Of a stretch of DNA of 64,000 bases, positions 48,385 to 56,654 are shown piece by piece. The DNA lies in NCBI GenBank assembly GCA_965221625.1, contig OZ244903.1:1116001-1180000 (forward strand). Reading direction: 5' to 3'. Positions within the stretch are counted from its first letter, which is position 1, and every line of letters begins with the position of its first letter. A model generated the notes under the pieces. That model was not told the origin of the DNA, ran no database searches, and was given only the letters and a program-made list of their open reading frames with translations. The stretch is from Bin127 sp965221625 (GTDB lineage Bacteria; Chloroflexota; Dehalococcoidia; Lucifugimonadales; Lucifugimonadaceae). A program made the position numbers and the translations under genes.

Positions 48385-49737
48385 ATGAGTGAGACGACAC
48401 AGGAGATGGAAGTGCTGAAGAAGGAGCTGGCGGACGTTGCGACCTTTGTGAAGGAGCACGTCGAGCCGATTCACGATGAGCGCGTGCGGCTGCGCAAGGC
48501 GATCGAGTCGCTGATTGCGGAGCAGCAGGAACAACGTCGCACCACGTTGCTCGACGACGGATCGCCAACGGACGTAGTTCGGACGGTGAAGTCGGGACCG
48601 TATGCGGGATGTGACGAGTTGGACTTGGCGATTGTGCGCAGCGTGCAACGGGCAGCCGAGACGCACTACGGCAGCGAATCGGTACGGGAGTGGGACGGTC
48701 GCCTGAAGGCAGCGATGGATTCGGTTACCCCCGGCAGTGGCGATGAGATCGTGCCGACGGCGATGGCGTCGCGGATCTGGGAAGACGTAAATCAGGAGAC
48801 GCGCGTCGCCGGTCTGTTCCCCCGCATCGACATGCCGACTAACCCGTTCGACGTGCCCCTGCAGCTCGGCGACGTCAACTGGTACCCCGGGGTCGAAAAC
48901 ACGGCACCCCGCGAGAGCACTACCAGCACGGCGCGCCAGACGTTGACGGCCTACGAGTTGGTTGCCGAGGTGCCGTGGTCGCTGACCCTCGACGAGGACG
49001 CCGTCTTTGCGGTATTGCCAGAGGTGCGTCGCACGCTCGTCAGGAACGCCGCCGAGGTGATCGACGACGTGTTGCTGAATGCCGACCGGACTAAGAGCGA
49101 CAACATCAACGCCAACGGTGTCACCATCTCGGCGAGCATGGCCGGATCTGCGCACTACCTGGTCGGCTTCGACGGACTGCTCCACCTGCCGCTGGTGGAC
49201 AACAAACAGCAAGCGATCAACGCAGAGCGTCCAGTTGACCATCAGGTCTACCTCAGTCTGCTGAAGCGACTCGGCAAGTACGGCGTGCGACCCGCCGACT
49301 CAGTGTTCATCACCGACACTTCAACCTTTGTCGACAGCTTGATGATCAGCTCGGTTGAGACGGTCGACAAGTACGGACCGCAGGCGACGATCCTCACCGG
49401 TCAGTTGGCGACGGTTTACGGGCACCCGTTGATCGTTTCCGGTCAGCTGCGACGCGCCGACGCCGACGGCAGGATCAACAGCGGCGGCAATAACCTCGAT
49501 CTCGGACGAGTGCTGGCAGTAAACACCGGACAGTGGCGTGTCGGATTCCGGCGCAACCTCATGATCGAGACGGAGCGCGACATCCAGAAGCGTCAGAACG
49601 TGATGGTGGTGAGCATGCGACTAGCATTCGCCGAGCGCACCGGTTCACGGGGCACCGCGAATCACACGGCTCTGGCGTACAACGTCACCGGCTCGACGGC
49701 ACGCTACGGCGTCAACCCAGGCAACGGAGGAATCTAG
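48385..49737 (+). CDS. HK97-fold phage major capsid protein
   Basis: A 450-residue major capsid protein. Residues 1-60 are a Glu/Lys-rich coiled coil (TTQEMEVLKKELADVATFVK), the delta/scaffold domain normally removed by the prohead protease. From about residue 110 the HK97 fold follows: SGDEIVPTAMASRIWEDVN, ETRVAGLFPRIDMP, TLDEDAVFAVLPEVRRTLVR, FITDTSTFVDSLM, TVYGHPLIVSGQL and the terminal ERDIQKRQNVMVVSMRLAFA block typical of the last P-domain strand. The start is ATG 48385 with GGAG 12 nt upstream. The frame is open back to TTG 48364. Intact, with no internal stop or frameshift, so it is either under selection or recently acquired. Confidence 0.92.
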   Translation: MSETTQEMEVLKKELADVATFVKEHVEPIHDERVRLRKAIESLIAEQQEQRRTTLLDDGSPTDVVRTVKSGPYAGCDELDLAIVRSVQRAAETHYGSESVREWDGRLKAAMDSVTPGSGDEIVPTAMASRIWEDVNQETRVAGLFPRIDMPTNPFDVPLQLGDVNWYPGVENTAPRESTTSTARQTLTAYELVAEVPWSLTLDEDAVFAVLPEVRRTLVRNAAEVIDDVLLNADRTKSDNINANGVTISASMAGSAHYLVGFDGLLHLPLVDNKQQAINAERPVDHQVYLSLLKRLGKYGVRPADSVFITDTSTFVDSLMISSVETVDKYGPQATILTGQLATVYGHPLIVSGQLRRADADGRINSGGNNLDLGRVLAVNTGQWRVGFRRNLMIETERDIQKRQNVMVVSMRLAFAERTGSRGTANHTALAYNVTGSTARYGVNPGNGGI

Positions 49738-49739
49738 CT

Positions 49740-50615
49740 ATGAAAGCATTGGGGACAGATTTGGGTGCGCCCATCGGCGTGGTCAACACCTACGCCACGC
49801 TGCAAAGCCTCAAGGCACGATTGGCAAAGGTCGACAACAACGACGACCTGTTGCTCTGGCACTTGCTCCACGTCGCCAGCCGAATGGTCGAAAACTACTG
49901 CGGTCGACACTTCTACGTCGAAACCAGTACGAAGCGGTTCGACGTTACAGATCGCAACGCGGTGCAGATTGACGACTTGGTGGAGGTGTTGCAGCTGGTT
50001 GAGGATCGCGACAGCGACGGCGTCTTCGAATGCATGCGTTACCGACCGGAGTACGTCTTGTATCCGCTCGACGCGCAACCGCAAACGGCACGCGGCAATC
50101 CCTACTTTACGCTGCGCACGAAGCCCAAGGACGGAGTGCGGTGCTTCCCGGTAGGTCGGGCGACGGTGCAGATTACCGGTCGTTGGGGTTTCCGCGCTCA
50201 CGTCGTCGGACTCGACGCCTACCTGAGCAACGCCGGCGGTCCGCTGTCGAAGCTATCGAGATCGATCAGCGTCGACAGCGATGCCAATCTCGCCGCCGGT
50301 CAGACGATCATGATCGGCGCGGAGCAGCTCTTCGTGCGCAAAGTAACGGCTTCGGCATTGAGCGTAACGCGGGCGGTCAACGGCACACCGATGTCGGAGC
50401 ATGCCGACGGCACCGAGTTGAAGTTGATCAACTTCCCGCCGGAGGTAACCGAAGCGACGCTGCTGCTAGCCGTCAACCGTTGGAGCAAACGCGACGGCTA
50501 CGTCCGGACGTTGCGCGACGTCGACGACGAAGGCGACTCCGAGATTCGGAACGTCCACAACGCGGCATCCGAGCTGAAGGCACTGCTGACGCCGTTTCGG
50601 CGGTTGTCGATCTGA
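49740..50615 (+). CDS. Head-tail adaptor/connector-like protein
   Basis: A 291-residue protein starting 3 bp after the capsid gene. The first 110 residues (TYATLQSLKARLAKVDNNDD, then LLHVASRMVENYCGRHFY) look like the helical gp6/head-tail connector domain that docks on the portal. The C-terminal 45 residues (VTEATLLLAVNRWSKRDGYV) also fit that fold. Between them lies a roughly 100-residue insertion with beta-rich sequence (DANLAAGQTIMIGAEQLFVR) of the kind seen in phage tail or adaptor proteins with an added domain. The length exceeds ordinary gp6-like adaptors (about 100 residues). Assignment rests partly on the position after the capsid gene. Confidence 0.75.
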   Translation: MKALGTDLGAPIGVVNTYATLQSLKARLAKVDNNDDLLLWHLLHVASRMVENYCGRHFYVETSTKRFDVTDRNAVQIDDLVEVLQLVEDRDSDGVFECMRYRPEYVLYPLDAQPQTARGNPYFTLRTKPKDGVRCFPVGRATVQITGRWGFRAHVVGLDAYLSNAGGPLSKLSRSISVDSDANLAAGQTIMIGAEQLFVRKVTASALSVTRAVNGTPMSEHADGTELKLINFPPEVTEATLLLAVNRWSKRDGYVRTLRDVDDEGDSEIRNVHNAASELKALLTPFRRLSI

Positions 50616-50815
50616 ATTGACGCTTCGGATCGTCGATTGGGCAGGCGTCTGTGGTCAGTTGGGGACGTACCATAGCTAGTAGTGGTGGTGGATCGACGCA
50701 AAGGAGCCGAGGAAACGGCGACAGCCGCTTGGTTTGGGTGGAAGTGAACGCAGTGGTGGGTCGAAGCAAGCAATCAAGTCAGCGGCGAAAACCGCCGTGG
50801 GGATTGGAGGGAGAA

Positions 50816-51109
50816 GTGGTTATTGATCCTCGTGAGGTGTTGTTGGGAATGCGTATCGACGAGTTGGAGCATGGACGCGACGTGTCGGATCATCGGGAGT
50901 TGCGCGGCGATCTCGCCGACCGGGCGAGCGAAGACGCAGCTGACGAATCGGTCTTGTCGCAAGTGAAGCGACTGCGCAAAACGGTCGAGGTCGACCACGA
51001 CCGTCGATTGCGCGGTATCGAGATCAACGTCCGATGGCTGATGGTGCTGGTCGGCGGCGAGATTCTCGCCATCGTCGGCTTCGCCCTCGGAACCGTCAAC
51101 GGCTTTTGA
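50816..51109 (+). CDS. Small coiled-coil membrane protein in the phage island (XhlA-like topology)
   Basis: A 97-residue protein starting with GTG at 50816, five bases after a perfect GGAGG. The upstream frame from 50651 is ignored because it lacks an SD and is Ser/Arg/Gly-rich. Residues 1-70 are charged and probably helical (MRIDELEHGRDVSDHRELRG). The last 25 residues form a single hydrophobic helix ending in GFALGTVNGF. A soluble coiled coil with a C-terminal membrane span is the topology of XhlA-type phage proteins associated with holins, but sequence similarity is not evident to me. It lies between the adaptor and portal genes, where a tail or scaffold gene would be more usual. Confidence 0.7.
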   Translation: MVIDPREVLLGMRIDELEHGRDVSDHRELRGDLADRASEDAADESVLSQVKRLRKTVEVDHDRRLRGIEINVRWLMVLVGGEILAIVGFALGTVNGF

Positions 51110-51117
51110 GAGAGGTA

Positions 51118-52383
51118 ATGAAGCAGATGAGCAGCGACGGAGCAACAACTGGCGGCGTCTTCAGTCGGATTGGTCGGGCGATGGGATCCTCGCTCGGCTA
51201 CGGTCGAAACGCTGCGACTTCCGGCGAGAACGAGCACCAGCGATCGGTTTCGACCCGACGATTGGTGGACCGCGTCGAGATTCCGTTGACCGCCAATGGG
51301 TTCGCCAACAACGGACTCAATGGTTGGAGCTCAAGACGTTACGGCGAATACTACGCGCAGTCGACGGCGGTCCACGCCGCAGTTCGCGTCCTTGCCGAAG
51401 CGGTCAGTCGTCCGCAACTCGAGGTGTGGCGACGGACAACCCCGGACGGCGAGTTGGTGCTTGCCGGCATCGATCATCCGCTGCAGCGGTTGCTCGACCA
51501 GCCAAGCGAGCACTGGACGGGCGGTTTGCTGCTCCGCACCGTCGAGAGTCGTCTTGCGCTCTGGGGATCGGCATTCGTCGTCTTGGTGCGCGACGTCGAC
51601 GGAGTGCCGTACGAGATGTGGCCGCTGCGATCTGACGAGGTGCACGTCGTCGCCGAAGATTCAGGTCGCATCGTGCGCGGCTTCATCCACGAAACCGCGG
51701 AAGGTCGGGTTGCCTACTTGCCGGAGGAGATGCTCTGGTATCGCCGCTTCAATCCGTTGCAAGCGATGGCTGGCTTCTCGTCGATGGCACCGGCGCGGGC
51801 AGCGGTCGACATGTCGGCCGAGGCGTTGCGCTTCAACCGTCGCTTCTACGTCAACTCGGCGATGCCTACGGACGTCGTCATCACCACTAATGCTCAACCG
51901 CGTAAGGAGCAGATTGAGCGCATCATCGACGTCTGGGAGACGCGCTTCGAAAATCCCGACGCAGCGCATCGACCGTTGATCCTCAGCCAAGGCCTCGAGA
52001 TGAAGCGACTCGGCATCAACCAGACTGAGATGCAGTTCATTGCCGCACTCGAGTGGTCGGTGGAAGAGGTGTCCCGCGCCTTTGGCGTGCCCAAGGTCTT
52101 CCTCAGCGAGTTTGAGGATGCGACTTTGGCCAACGTGCGAACGATGGAGCAGTTCCTCTGGCGCAACACCATCATCCCCGAGCTGCGCATGCTCGAAGAA
52201 GGCATGAACCAGCGACTTGCACCCCACTTCTCCCGCTTCCCCAACGAAGTCTGCGTCCGCTTCAACCTCTCCAAAGTCGAAGCCGTCCAAGAATCGCAAT
52301 CCGACCGCGCCAAACGCCTAGCCACCTTAACCGCCGCCGGCATCATCACCCGCGAAGAAGCCAGAAGGGAACTCGAGGTGTAA
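51118..52383 (+). CDS. HK97-family phage portal protein
   Basis: A 421-residue portal protein, the dodecameric ring through which DNA enters and leaves the capsid. Recognisable blocks are YAQSTAVHAAVRVLAEAVSR, HPLQRLLDQPSEHWTGGLLL, LWGSAFVVLVRDVDGVPYEM, WYRRFNPLQAMAGFSSM and the clip/stem region ending WSVEEVSRAFGVPKVFLSEF with TLANVRTMEQFLWRNTIIPE. Length is typical of HK97-like portals. The start is ATG 51118 (GAGAGAGG directly upstream) or ATG 51127. The position is odd: in HK97-type and gene-transfer-agent modules the portal precedes the protease and capsid genes, whereas here it follows them and no terminase is present. Confidence 0.9.
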   Translation: MKQMSSDGATTGGVFSRIGRAMGSSLGYGRNAATSGENEHQRSVSTRRLVDRVEIPLTANGFANNGLNGWSSRRYGEYYAQSTAVHAAVRVLAEAVSRPQLEVWRRTTPDGELVLAGIDHPLQRLLDQPSEHWTGGLLLRTVESRLALWGSAFVVLVRDVDGVPYEMWPLRSDEVHVVAEDSGRIVRGFIHETAEGRVAYLPEEMLWYRRFNPLQAMAGFSSMAPARAAVDMSAEALRFNRRFYVNSAMPTDVVITTNAQPRKEQIERIIDVWETRFENPDAAHRPLILSQGLEMKRLGINQTEMQFIAALEWSVEEVSRAFGVPKVFLSEFEDATLANVRTMEQFLWRNTIIPELRMLEEGMNQRLAPHFSRFPNEVCVRFNLSKVEAVQESQSDRAKRLATLTAAGIITREEARRELEV

Positions 52384-52628
52384 AGCCGAGATAGCGCGAA
52401 GCAAAGACTGAACCAAACCAATTGAACGACCTCGCACGCCGTTTGAAGCGGCAGCATCGAGGCCGTTCGGGCACTCACGTACTCTCGTTTCGCCGCACCA
52501 CATGATTGGCGCACTGGCGCCGTGACCGTCGCTCAACCCGCCAACGAGGATTCGCCATCGAATCAGATCAAGGCAAAGTGCGATTGCTAACATTTGAGAG
52601 ACTCAGTTGAAGGCGCACTTACCAGTCG
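52384..52628. other. Intergenic region before the methyltransferase-HNH gene
   Basis: A 245-bp gap. I see no small ORF with an SD and no RNA gene. It contains GGCGCACTGGCGCC, a short imperfect palindrome, and probably the promoter for the methyltransferase gene, although no clear -35/-10 pair stands out. Confidence 0.4.
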
Positions 52629-54419
52629 ATGACCGAAAGACCGAACGTAGAGGATCTGAACCGCACGGTTTTCATCAGTGACAACCTGCCGTTTCTGCGC
52701 TCGCTTGACGGTGACAGCATCGATTTGGTGGTCATCGATCCGCCTTTCGCCAAGAATCAGACCTTCGTCGGTACTCTCAAACCGCCCTTAACCGCCGACG
52801 AAGCACGGGTTGAACGCGAGTTGATGGATTCGTGGGGAGTTTTCGACCCCGCGTCGGCCCTTGAAATCGGTATCGAGTACCCGGACCAATCCGGCACAAC
52901 CGCGGCGTTCGAGGACATCTGGAACTTCCAACGCATTGTGTTTCGCGAAGACCTCGACACGCTCAAGCAAACGCACCCGGCGGCTTGGTGGCTGATTCAC
53001 TCGACTCGCTACACCCACTCCGACAGCACCGCGGCCTACATCTACTTCATGGTGCAACGAATGATTGAGATTCGACGCATCTTGAAGTCGACTGGAAGCG
53101 TCTATCTCCATTGCGATCGCGAGGCAAGTTCATACCTGCGAATGATGATGGATGCGATTTTCGGCGAGCGGCAATTCCGCAACGAAATCGCCTGGAAGCG
53201 CACCGGTGCCCACGGAGGAGTGAAAGGTTGGGGACCGATTCACGACACGCTGCTGTTTTACACCAAGAGCACCAGCTACAAATGGAATCGCACCTACCAG
53301 CAGTATTCACCTGACTATATCGAACGATATTACCGACATGCGGATGCCAGAGGACGCTACCGATTGGTGACGTTAACCGGGCCGGGTGTGAGTAGAGGCG
53401 AGTCGGGTGAAGAATGGCAAGGAGTCAACCCGACCGATTCAGGAAGACACTGGGCAGTACCACTGGCGTCTCTGTCCGCCGCCTACCCCGAACGCGATTT
53501 TTCCGGCAAATCCGTGCAAGAGCGTCTAGATTTACTCAATAACGCTGGACTCGTGCATTGGCCCAAAGGCGGTAGGAGAGTTCCCCAACAAAAAAGATAC
53601 CTAGACGAGGGAGAAGGCGTCCCGGTACAGGACATGATCACGGACATACCCCAACTCGGTTCACACGACAGAGAGCGTACCGGATACCCAACGCAAAAGC
53701 CGCAAAGATTGGCGCGGCGCATCATCGAAGCTAGTTCAGCCCCCGGCGACATCGTGCTCGATTGTTTCGCCGGTTGCGCATACGTCCCGGTCGCCGCGGA
53801 GTTGACGGGTAGACGATGGATTGCATGCGACATGTCCCCGAGGGCCTGGACCGTCGTTCGTCGACAGTTTCACAAACAGCCCGATCTGGGCATCGTCACA
53901 CAAGGCGAATTAACCGACGACGCCATCGACGTGCCGTTTGACCACCGAGGCAAAGTGATACAAGTCCGAGGCCCGCGCGACATGCCACTCCGTGCGATCG
54001 AGGACGAACCTTACGAAGTCAACTTGGTCGACCTCCCGGAACCACAGTTTCGGCAGAAAGCTCTCGAGAACGGCGACAAAATTTGGCGCGCATTCGTCGA
54101 TCAATGGGGAACCGGATGCTGGTACTGCGGGACACAGAAAGCGGAAGATCGTCGTGAGTTGCAGCTCGATCACGTCGAACCCAACAAACGCGACGGTACC
54201 AACGACGATTGTTGGAACCGCGCACTAGCGTGCGCACCTTGCAACGGTGACAAGCGCAACCTGCTTACGGTGGAGGAGACGATGCAACGCGCACTCGAGG
54301 CCGGAAGAATCGCAACCCCTGCGTTAAAGGACGAGCAATGGAACCGATTCTGTGATCGAAGAGAGTGGGCGAAGCAACGATGGGAGCACATAAAACAAAC
54401 GGCCTCACAGACCGACTGA
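52629..54419 (+). CDS. DNA methyltransferase fused to HNH endonuclease domain
   Basis: A 596-residue two-domain protein. Residues about 15-440 form an amino-group (N6-adenine or N4-cytosine) DNA methyltransferase. Motif IV, LVVIDPPFAKN, comes near residue 40 and the AdoMet-binding motif I, DIVLDCFAGCAYVPVAAELT, near residue 375, which is the permuted beta-type order. In motif I the usual FxGxG reads FAGCA. Residues about 490-560 are a zinc-ribbon HNH nuclease: CWYCG, ELQLDHVEPNKRDGTNDDCW and CAPCNGDKRN give two CxxC pairs, the D-H catalytic pair and the later Asn. A methyltransferase and a nuclease in one chain could be a compact restriction-modification enzyme or a phage protein that modifies and nicks DNA. 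The specificity is unknown and no separate specificity subunit is seen. Confidence 0.87.
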   Translation: MTERPNVEDLNRTVFISDNLPFLRSLDGDSIDLVVIDPPFAKNQTFVGTLKPPLTADEARVERELMDSWGVFDPASALEIGIEYPDQSGTTAAFEDIWNFQRIVFREDLDTLKQTHPAAWWLIHSTRYTHSDSTAAYIYFMVQRMIEIRRILKSTGSVYLHCDREASSYLRMMMDAIFGERQFRNEIAWKRTGAHGGVKGWGPIHDTLLFYTKSTSYKWNRTYQQYSPDYIERYYRHADARGRYRLVTLTGPGVSRGESGEEWQGVNPTDSGRHWAVPLASLSAAYPERDFSGKSVQERLDLLNNAGLVHWPKGGRRVPQQKRYLDEGEGVPVQDMITDIPQLGSHDRERTGYPTQKPQRLARRIIEASSAPGDIVLDCFAGCAYVPVAAELTGRRWIACDMSPRAWTVVRRQFHKQPDLGIVTQGELTDDAIDVPFDHRGKVIQVRGPRDMPLRAIEDEPYEVNLVDLPEPQFRQKALENGDKIWRAFVDQWGTGCWYCGTQKAEDRRELQLDHVEPNKRDGTNDDCWNRALACAPCNGDKRNLLTVEETMQRALEAGRIATPALKDEQWNRFCDRREWAKQRWEHIKQTASQTD

Positions 54420-54534
54420 GGCAACCGAATGCCCGGATGCCCCATTTCGGGCAAGCTCGTTGCCCTACCCCTCCGCCACCACCTTCGCGACGAAGCCTTC
54501 TTCGCTGCCGTTTTGCGTGCCAGTCCGCGAATAC

Positions 54535-55704
54535 CTAACCAGACAGGTTGAGGTCGGTGCTTGGCGTTTCGCTCCAGTCTTCTTTGGAGCGACCGTCGTA
54601 GTCGAAGCGGATGGCACCGTCTTTGATCGTTACTTGGTTGATCAATCTGCCGGGTGCGGTCATGATGCGGTAGCCGGTAGGACCGGAGTCGCTGAGTCCG
54701 CAGGGTCGTTCGACGTACTCGAGCACCGTAACGTCGGCGGCGGCACCGGGTGTCAGCGTGCCGAGTTCCGGATGTCCGATCTGGAGCGCGGGAGTGACGG
54801 TCGACTTCTCCACGACGTCGTACATCGACATGCCGATGGCGAGGAACTTCGACATCACTTCAGTCATCGTTGCCCGTGAGGTGTGGAGACTCATGCGGTG
54901 CATGTCGGTCGATATCGTGTCGGGCGGGAAGCCCTGCTCGATCGCCGGCACCGCCATCGAGAATGAGAAGCTGTTGTTGCCGTGTCCGACGTCCATGATG
55001 ATGCCGTTCTCACGCGCCTGCCAGTAGTGTTCCTTAACCTTGCCGTCGTTGCCGATCATCGGCTTCCCGTAGCCGTAGCAGTGCGTAACGCCGTCGCCGG
55101 GGTTCATGTGTCGCAGCATCATCTCCGAGAAAGGCCGTGACGCCCTGCCGTTCTGATCGACGAGGCAGAAGGTGCCCGATTCGGCAGCCGCGGCAACGCC
55201 GCGATCGACCGACTCCCAACCGACGCCGCCGAAGTGGGCAACCTTGACGCCGATGAGAACGTCGGAGCGTTGGCGAATCTTCGCCGCCGTCGGCTCAACC
55301 TCCATGTCGTCGATGTTCTGCTCGACGTCGCCGCGCATTCCTTCACCGACGATGTTGAGAAACGCGAAGACGCGCGGTCCGGCTTTTCGGATAACGGTCT
55401 GATTGAAGTCGTCGAAGGTGCGCCATCCGGCACCGCCGCAGTCGACCATCGTCGTTACGCCGTAGGGGAAGCACATCTCGTCGGGGAACATGGCACCGTC
55501 GAAACCGTAGCAGTGGGCGTGCAGGTCGACGAGACCGGGCGTTACGTAGCAACCGTGGGCGTCGACGATGCGTCGGCCTTGCGAGTCGGCGATGCGATCT
55601 TGCACCGCGGCGACCGAGCGTCCCGAGATGCCGACATCCATCCGGCCGTCGATGCCGTTCTTCGGATCGATCACGTGCCCACCCTTAATCAGGATGTCGT
55701 ACAT
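54535..55704 (-). CDS. Amidohydrolase/deacetylase-family metallohydrolase
   Basis: A 389-residue member of the amidohydrolase superfamily, dihydroorotase/deacetylase-like branch. It begins MYDILIKGGHVIDPKNGIDG, with the beta-sandwich domain split around the barrel. The metal site has PGLVDLHAHCYGFD (H-x-H), LIGVKVAHFG (a Lys at the bridging-carbamate position), DVGHGNNSFSF and TISTDMHRM (Asp). It ends LTPGAAADVTVLEY. AAAGGAG lies 9 nt upstream of ATG 55704. The longer open frame back to 55836 overlaps the permease gene and is not homologous. The gene follows the two permease genes of an ABC uptake operon by 17 bp, which suggests it hydrolyses the imported amide, peptide or N-acylated compound. 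Confidence 0.9.
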   Translation of the reverse strand: MYDILIKGGHVIDPKNGIDGRMDVGISGRSVAAVQDRIADSQGRRIVDAHGCYVTPGLVDLHAHCYGFDGAMFPDEMCFPYGVTTMVDCGGAGWRTFDDFNQTVIRKAGPRVFAFLNIVGEGMRGDVEQNIDDMEVEPTAAKIRQRSDVLIGVKVAHFGGVGWESVDRGVAAAAESGTFCLVDQNGRASRPFSEMMLRHMNPGDGVTHCYGYGKPMIGNDGKVKEHYWQARENGIIMDVGHGNNSFSFSMAVPAIEQGFPPDTISTDMHRMSLHTSRATMTEVMSKFLAIGMSMYDVVEKSTVTPALQIGHPELGTLTPGAAADVTVLEYVERPCGLSDSGPTGYRIMTAPGRLINQVTIKDGAIRFDYDGRSKEDWSETPSTDLNLSG

Positions 55705-55721
55705 TGGGTCGCTCCTTTCGG

Positions 55722-56654
55722 TTAGCGAATTTGACGGAGTCGAGGATCGGTGCGGTCGCGCACCCAGTCGCCGATGAAGTTGAACGACATTACGACGAGG
55801 AAGATGCAGAAGCCGGGGAATACCGATACCCACCACGCACTATCGAGGAACTCGCGTCCGTCGCTGATCATGTTGCCCCACGAAGGCAAGCGAGACGGCA
55901 CTCCGATGCCGAGGTAGCTGAGCGACGCCTCAGCAAGGATGAGTCCGCCGATGCGCAGGCTGGCGAGCACCATGAGGAGGTTGATGACGCCCGGAAGGAT
56001 GTGCCGGTACATGATGCGGAAGTCGCCGCCACCGGCGACGCGTGCTGCCAAGACGTAGTCGCGCGTCTTCAGCGTCAGTACCTCAGCTCGAATATTCCTC
56101 ACCAATCCGACCCACGTCGCCATCACCAAAAGTCCGATCAGCACCATGATGCCGGTGCCGATAGTGATTGAGACGACGAGCGCAATGAGCAAGAATGGCA
56201 ATCCGTTCCAGACGTCGACGAAACGGGTCATGATCTCGTCGAACCAACCGGCGAACCATCCTGATGCGATTCCCGCCCAGAGTCCGACGGTCATGCCGAT
56301 AGCCGCGGCCGCGAACGCCACGGTTATCGAGACGCGCGTGCCGTGCACGACGCGGGAGTAGATGTCGCGTCCGTGTTGGTCGGCACCCAACAGATACCGA
56401 CGGTCGATGCGCGTGTTGTTTTCGTAGTACTCGTCGTACCAGAACGGTGCGGCGAAGCTGGCGCGCAGGTTCTGCTTGTTCGGATCGTCAGTCGCAAACT
56501 GGGTAGTGAAGATGGTCGCCAACCCGAACACGATGATGATGAATGCCGGAATGACCGGCCAACGGCGGATGAAGTCCCAAGCGAAGAGTGGCGATCGTAT
56601 GACGATCTCACCGGGCGAGAGTGCGCGTTCCTGTGGCTCGGCCGCGGTTACCAT
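55722..56654 (-). CDS. Peptide/nickel-type ABC transporter permease (DppC/OppC-like)
   Basis: A roughly 310-residue inner-membrane permease of the oligopeptide family, second of the pair. Features are an N-terminal helix (VIPAFIIIVFGLATIFTTQF), RRYLLGADQHGRDIYSRVVH (the DppC-type GTDxxGRD motif, here GADQHGRD), several helices and the EAA-type cytoplasmic loop RNIRAEVLTLKTRDYVLAAR. It ends with SLSYLGIGVPSRLPSWGNMI, which is diagnostic of the C-type subunit. The ATG at 56654 shares its A with the upstream permease's TGA (TGATG). A GTG one codon earlier is also possible. Together with the B-type subunit it forms the transmembrane channel. ATPase genes are missing from this window. Confidence 0.94.
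   Translation of the reverse strand: MVTAAEPQERALSPGEIVIRSPLFAWDFIRRWPVIPAFIIIVFGLATIFTTQFATDDPNKQNLRASFAAPFWYDEYYENNTRIDRRYLLGADQHGRDIYSRVVHGTRVSITVAFAAAAIGMTVGLWAGIASGWFAGWFDEIMTRFVDVWNGLPFLLIALVVSITIGTGIMVLIGLLVMATWVGLVRNIRAEVLTLKTRDYVLAARVAGGGDFRIMYRHILPGVINLLMVLASLRIGGLILAEASLSYLGIGVPSRLPSWGNMISDGREFLDSAWWVSVFPGFCIFLVVMSFNFIGDWVRDRTDPRLRQIR

Noticed and set aside
47467..49242. A 591-residue minus-strand ORF across the protease and capsid genes
   Set aside because: It overlaps two clearly recognised phage genes, has an Arg/His-rich translation with no domain, and results from codon bias on the coding strand.
49533..49739. An N-terminal extension of the adaptor protein overlapping the capsid gene
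   Set aside because: It is out of frame with the capsid gene and Arg/His-rich; the ATG at 49740, 3 bp after the capsid stop, is a natural start.
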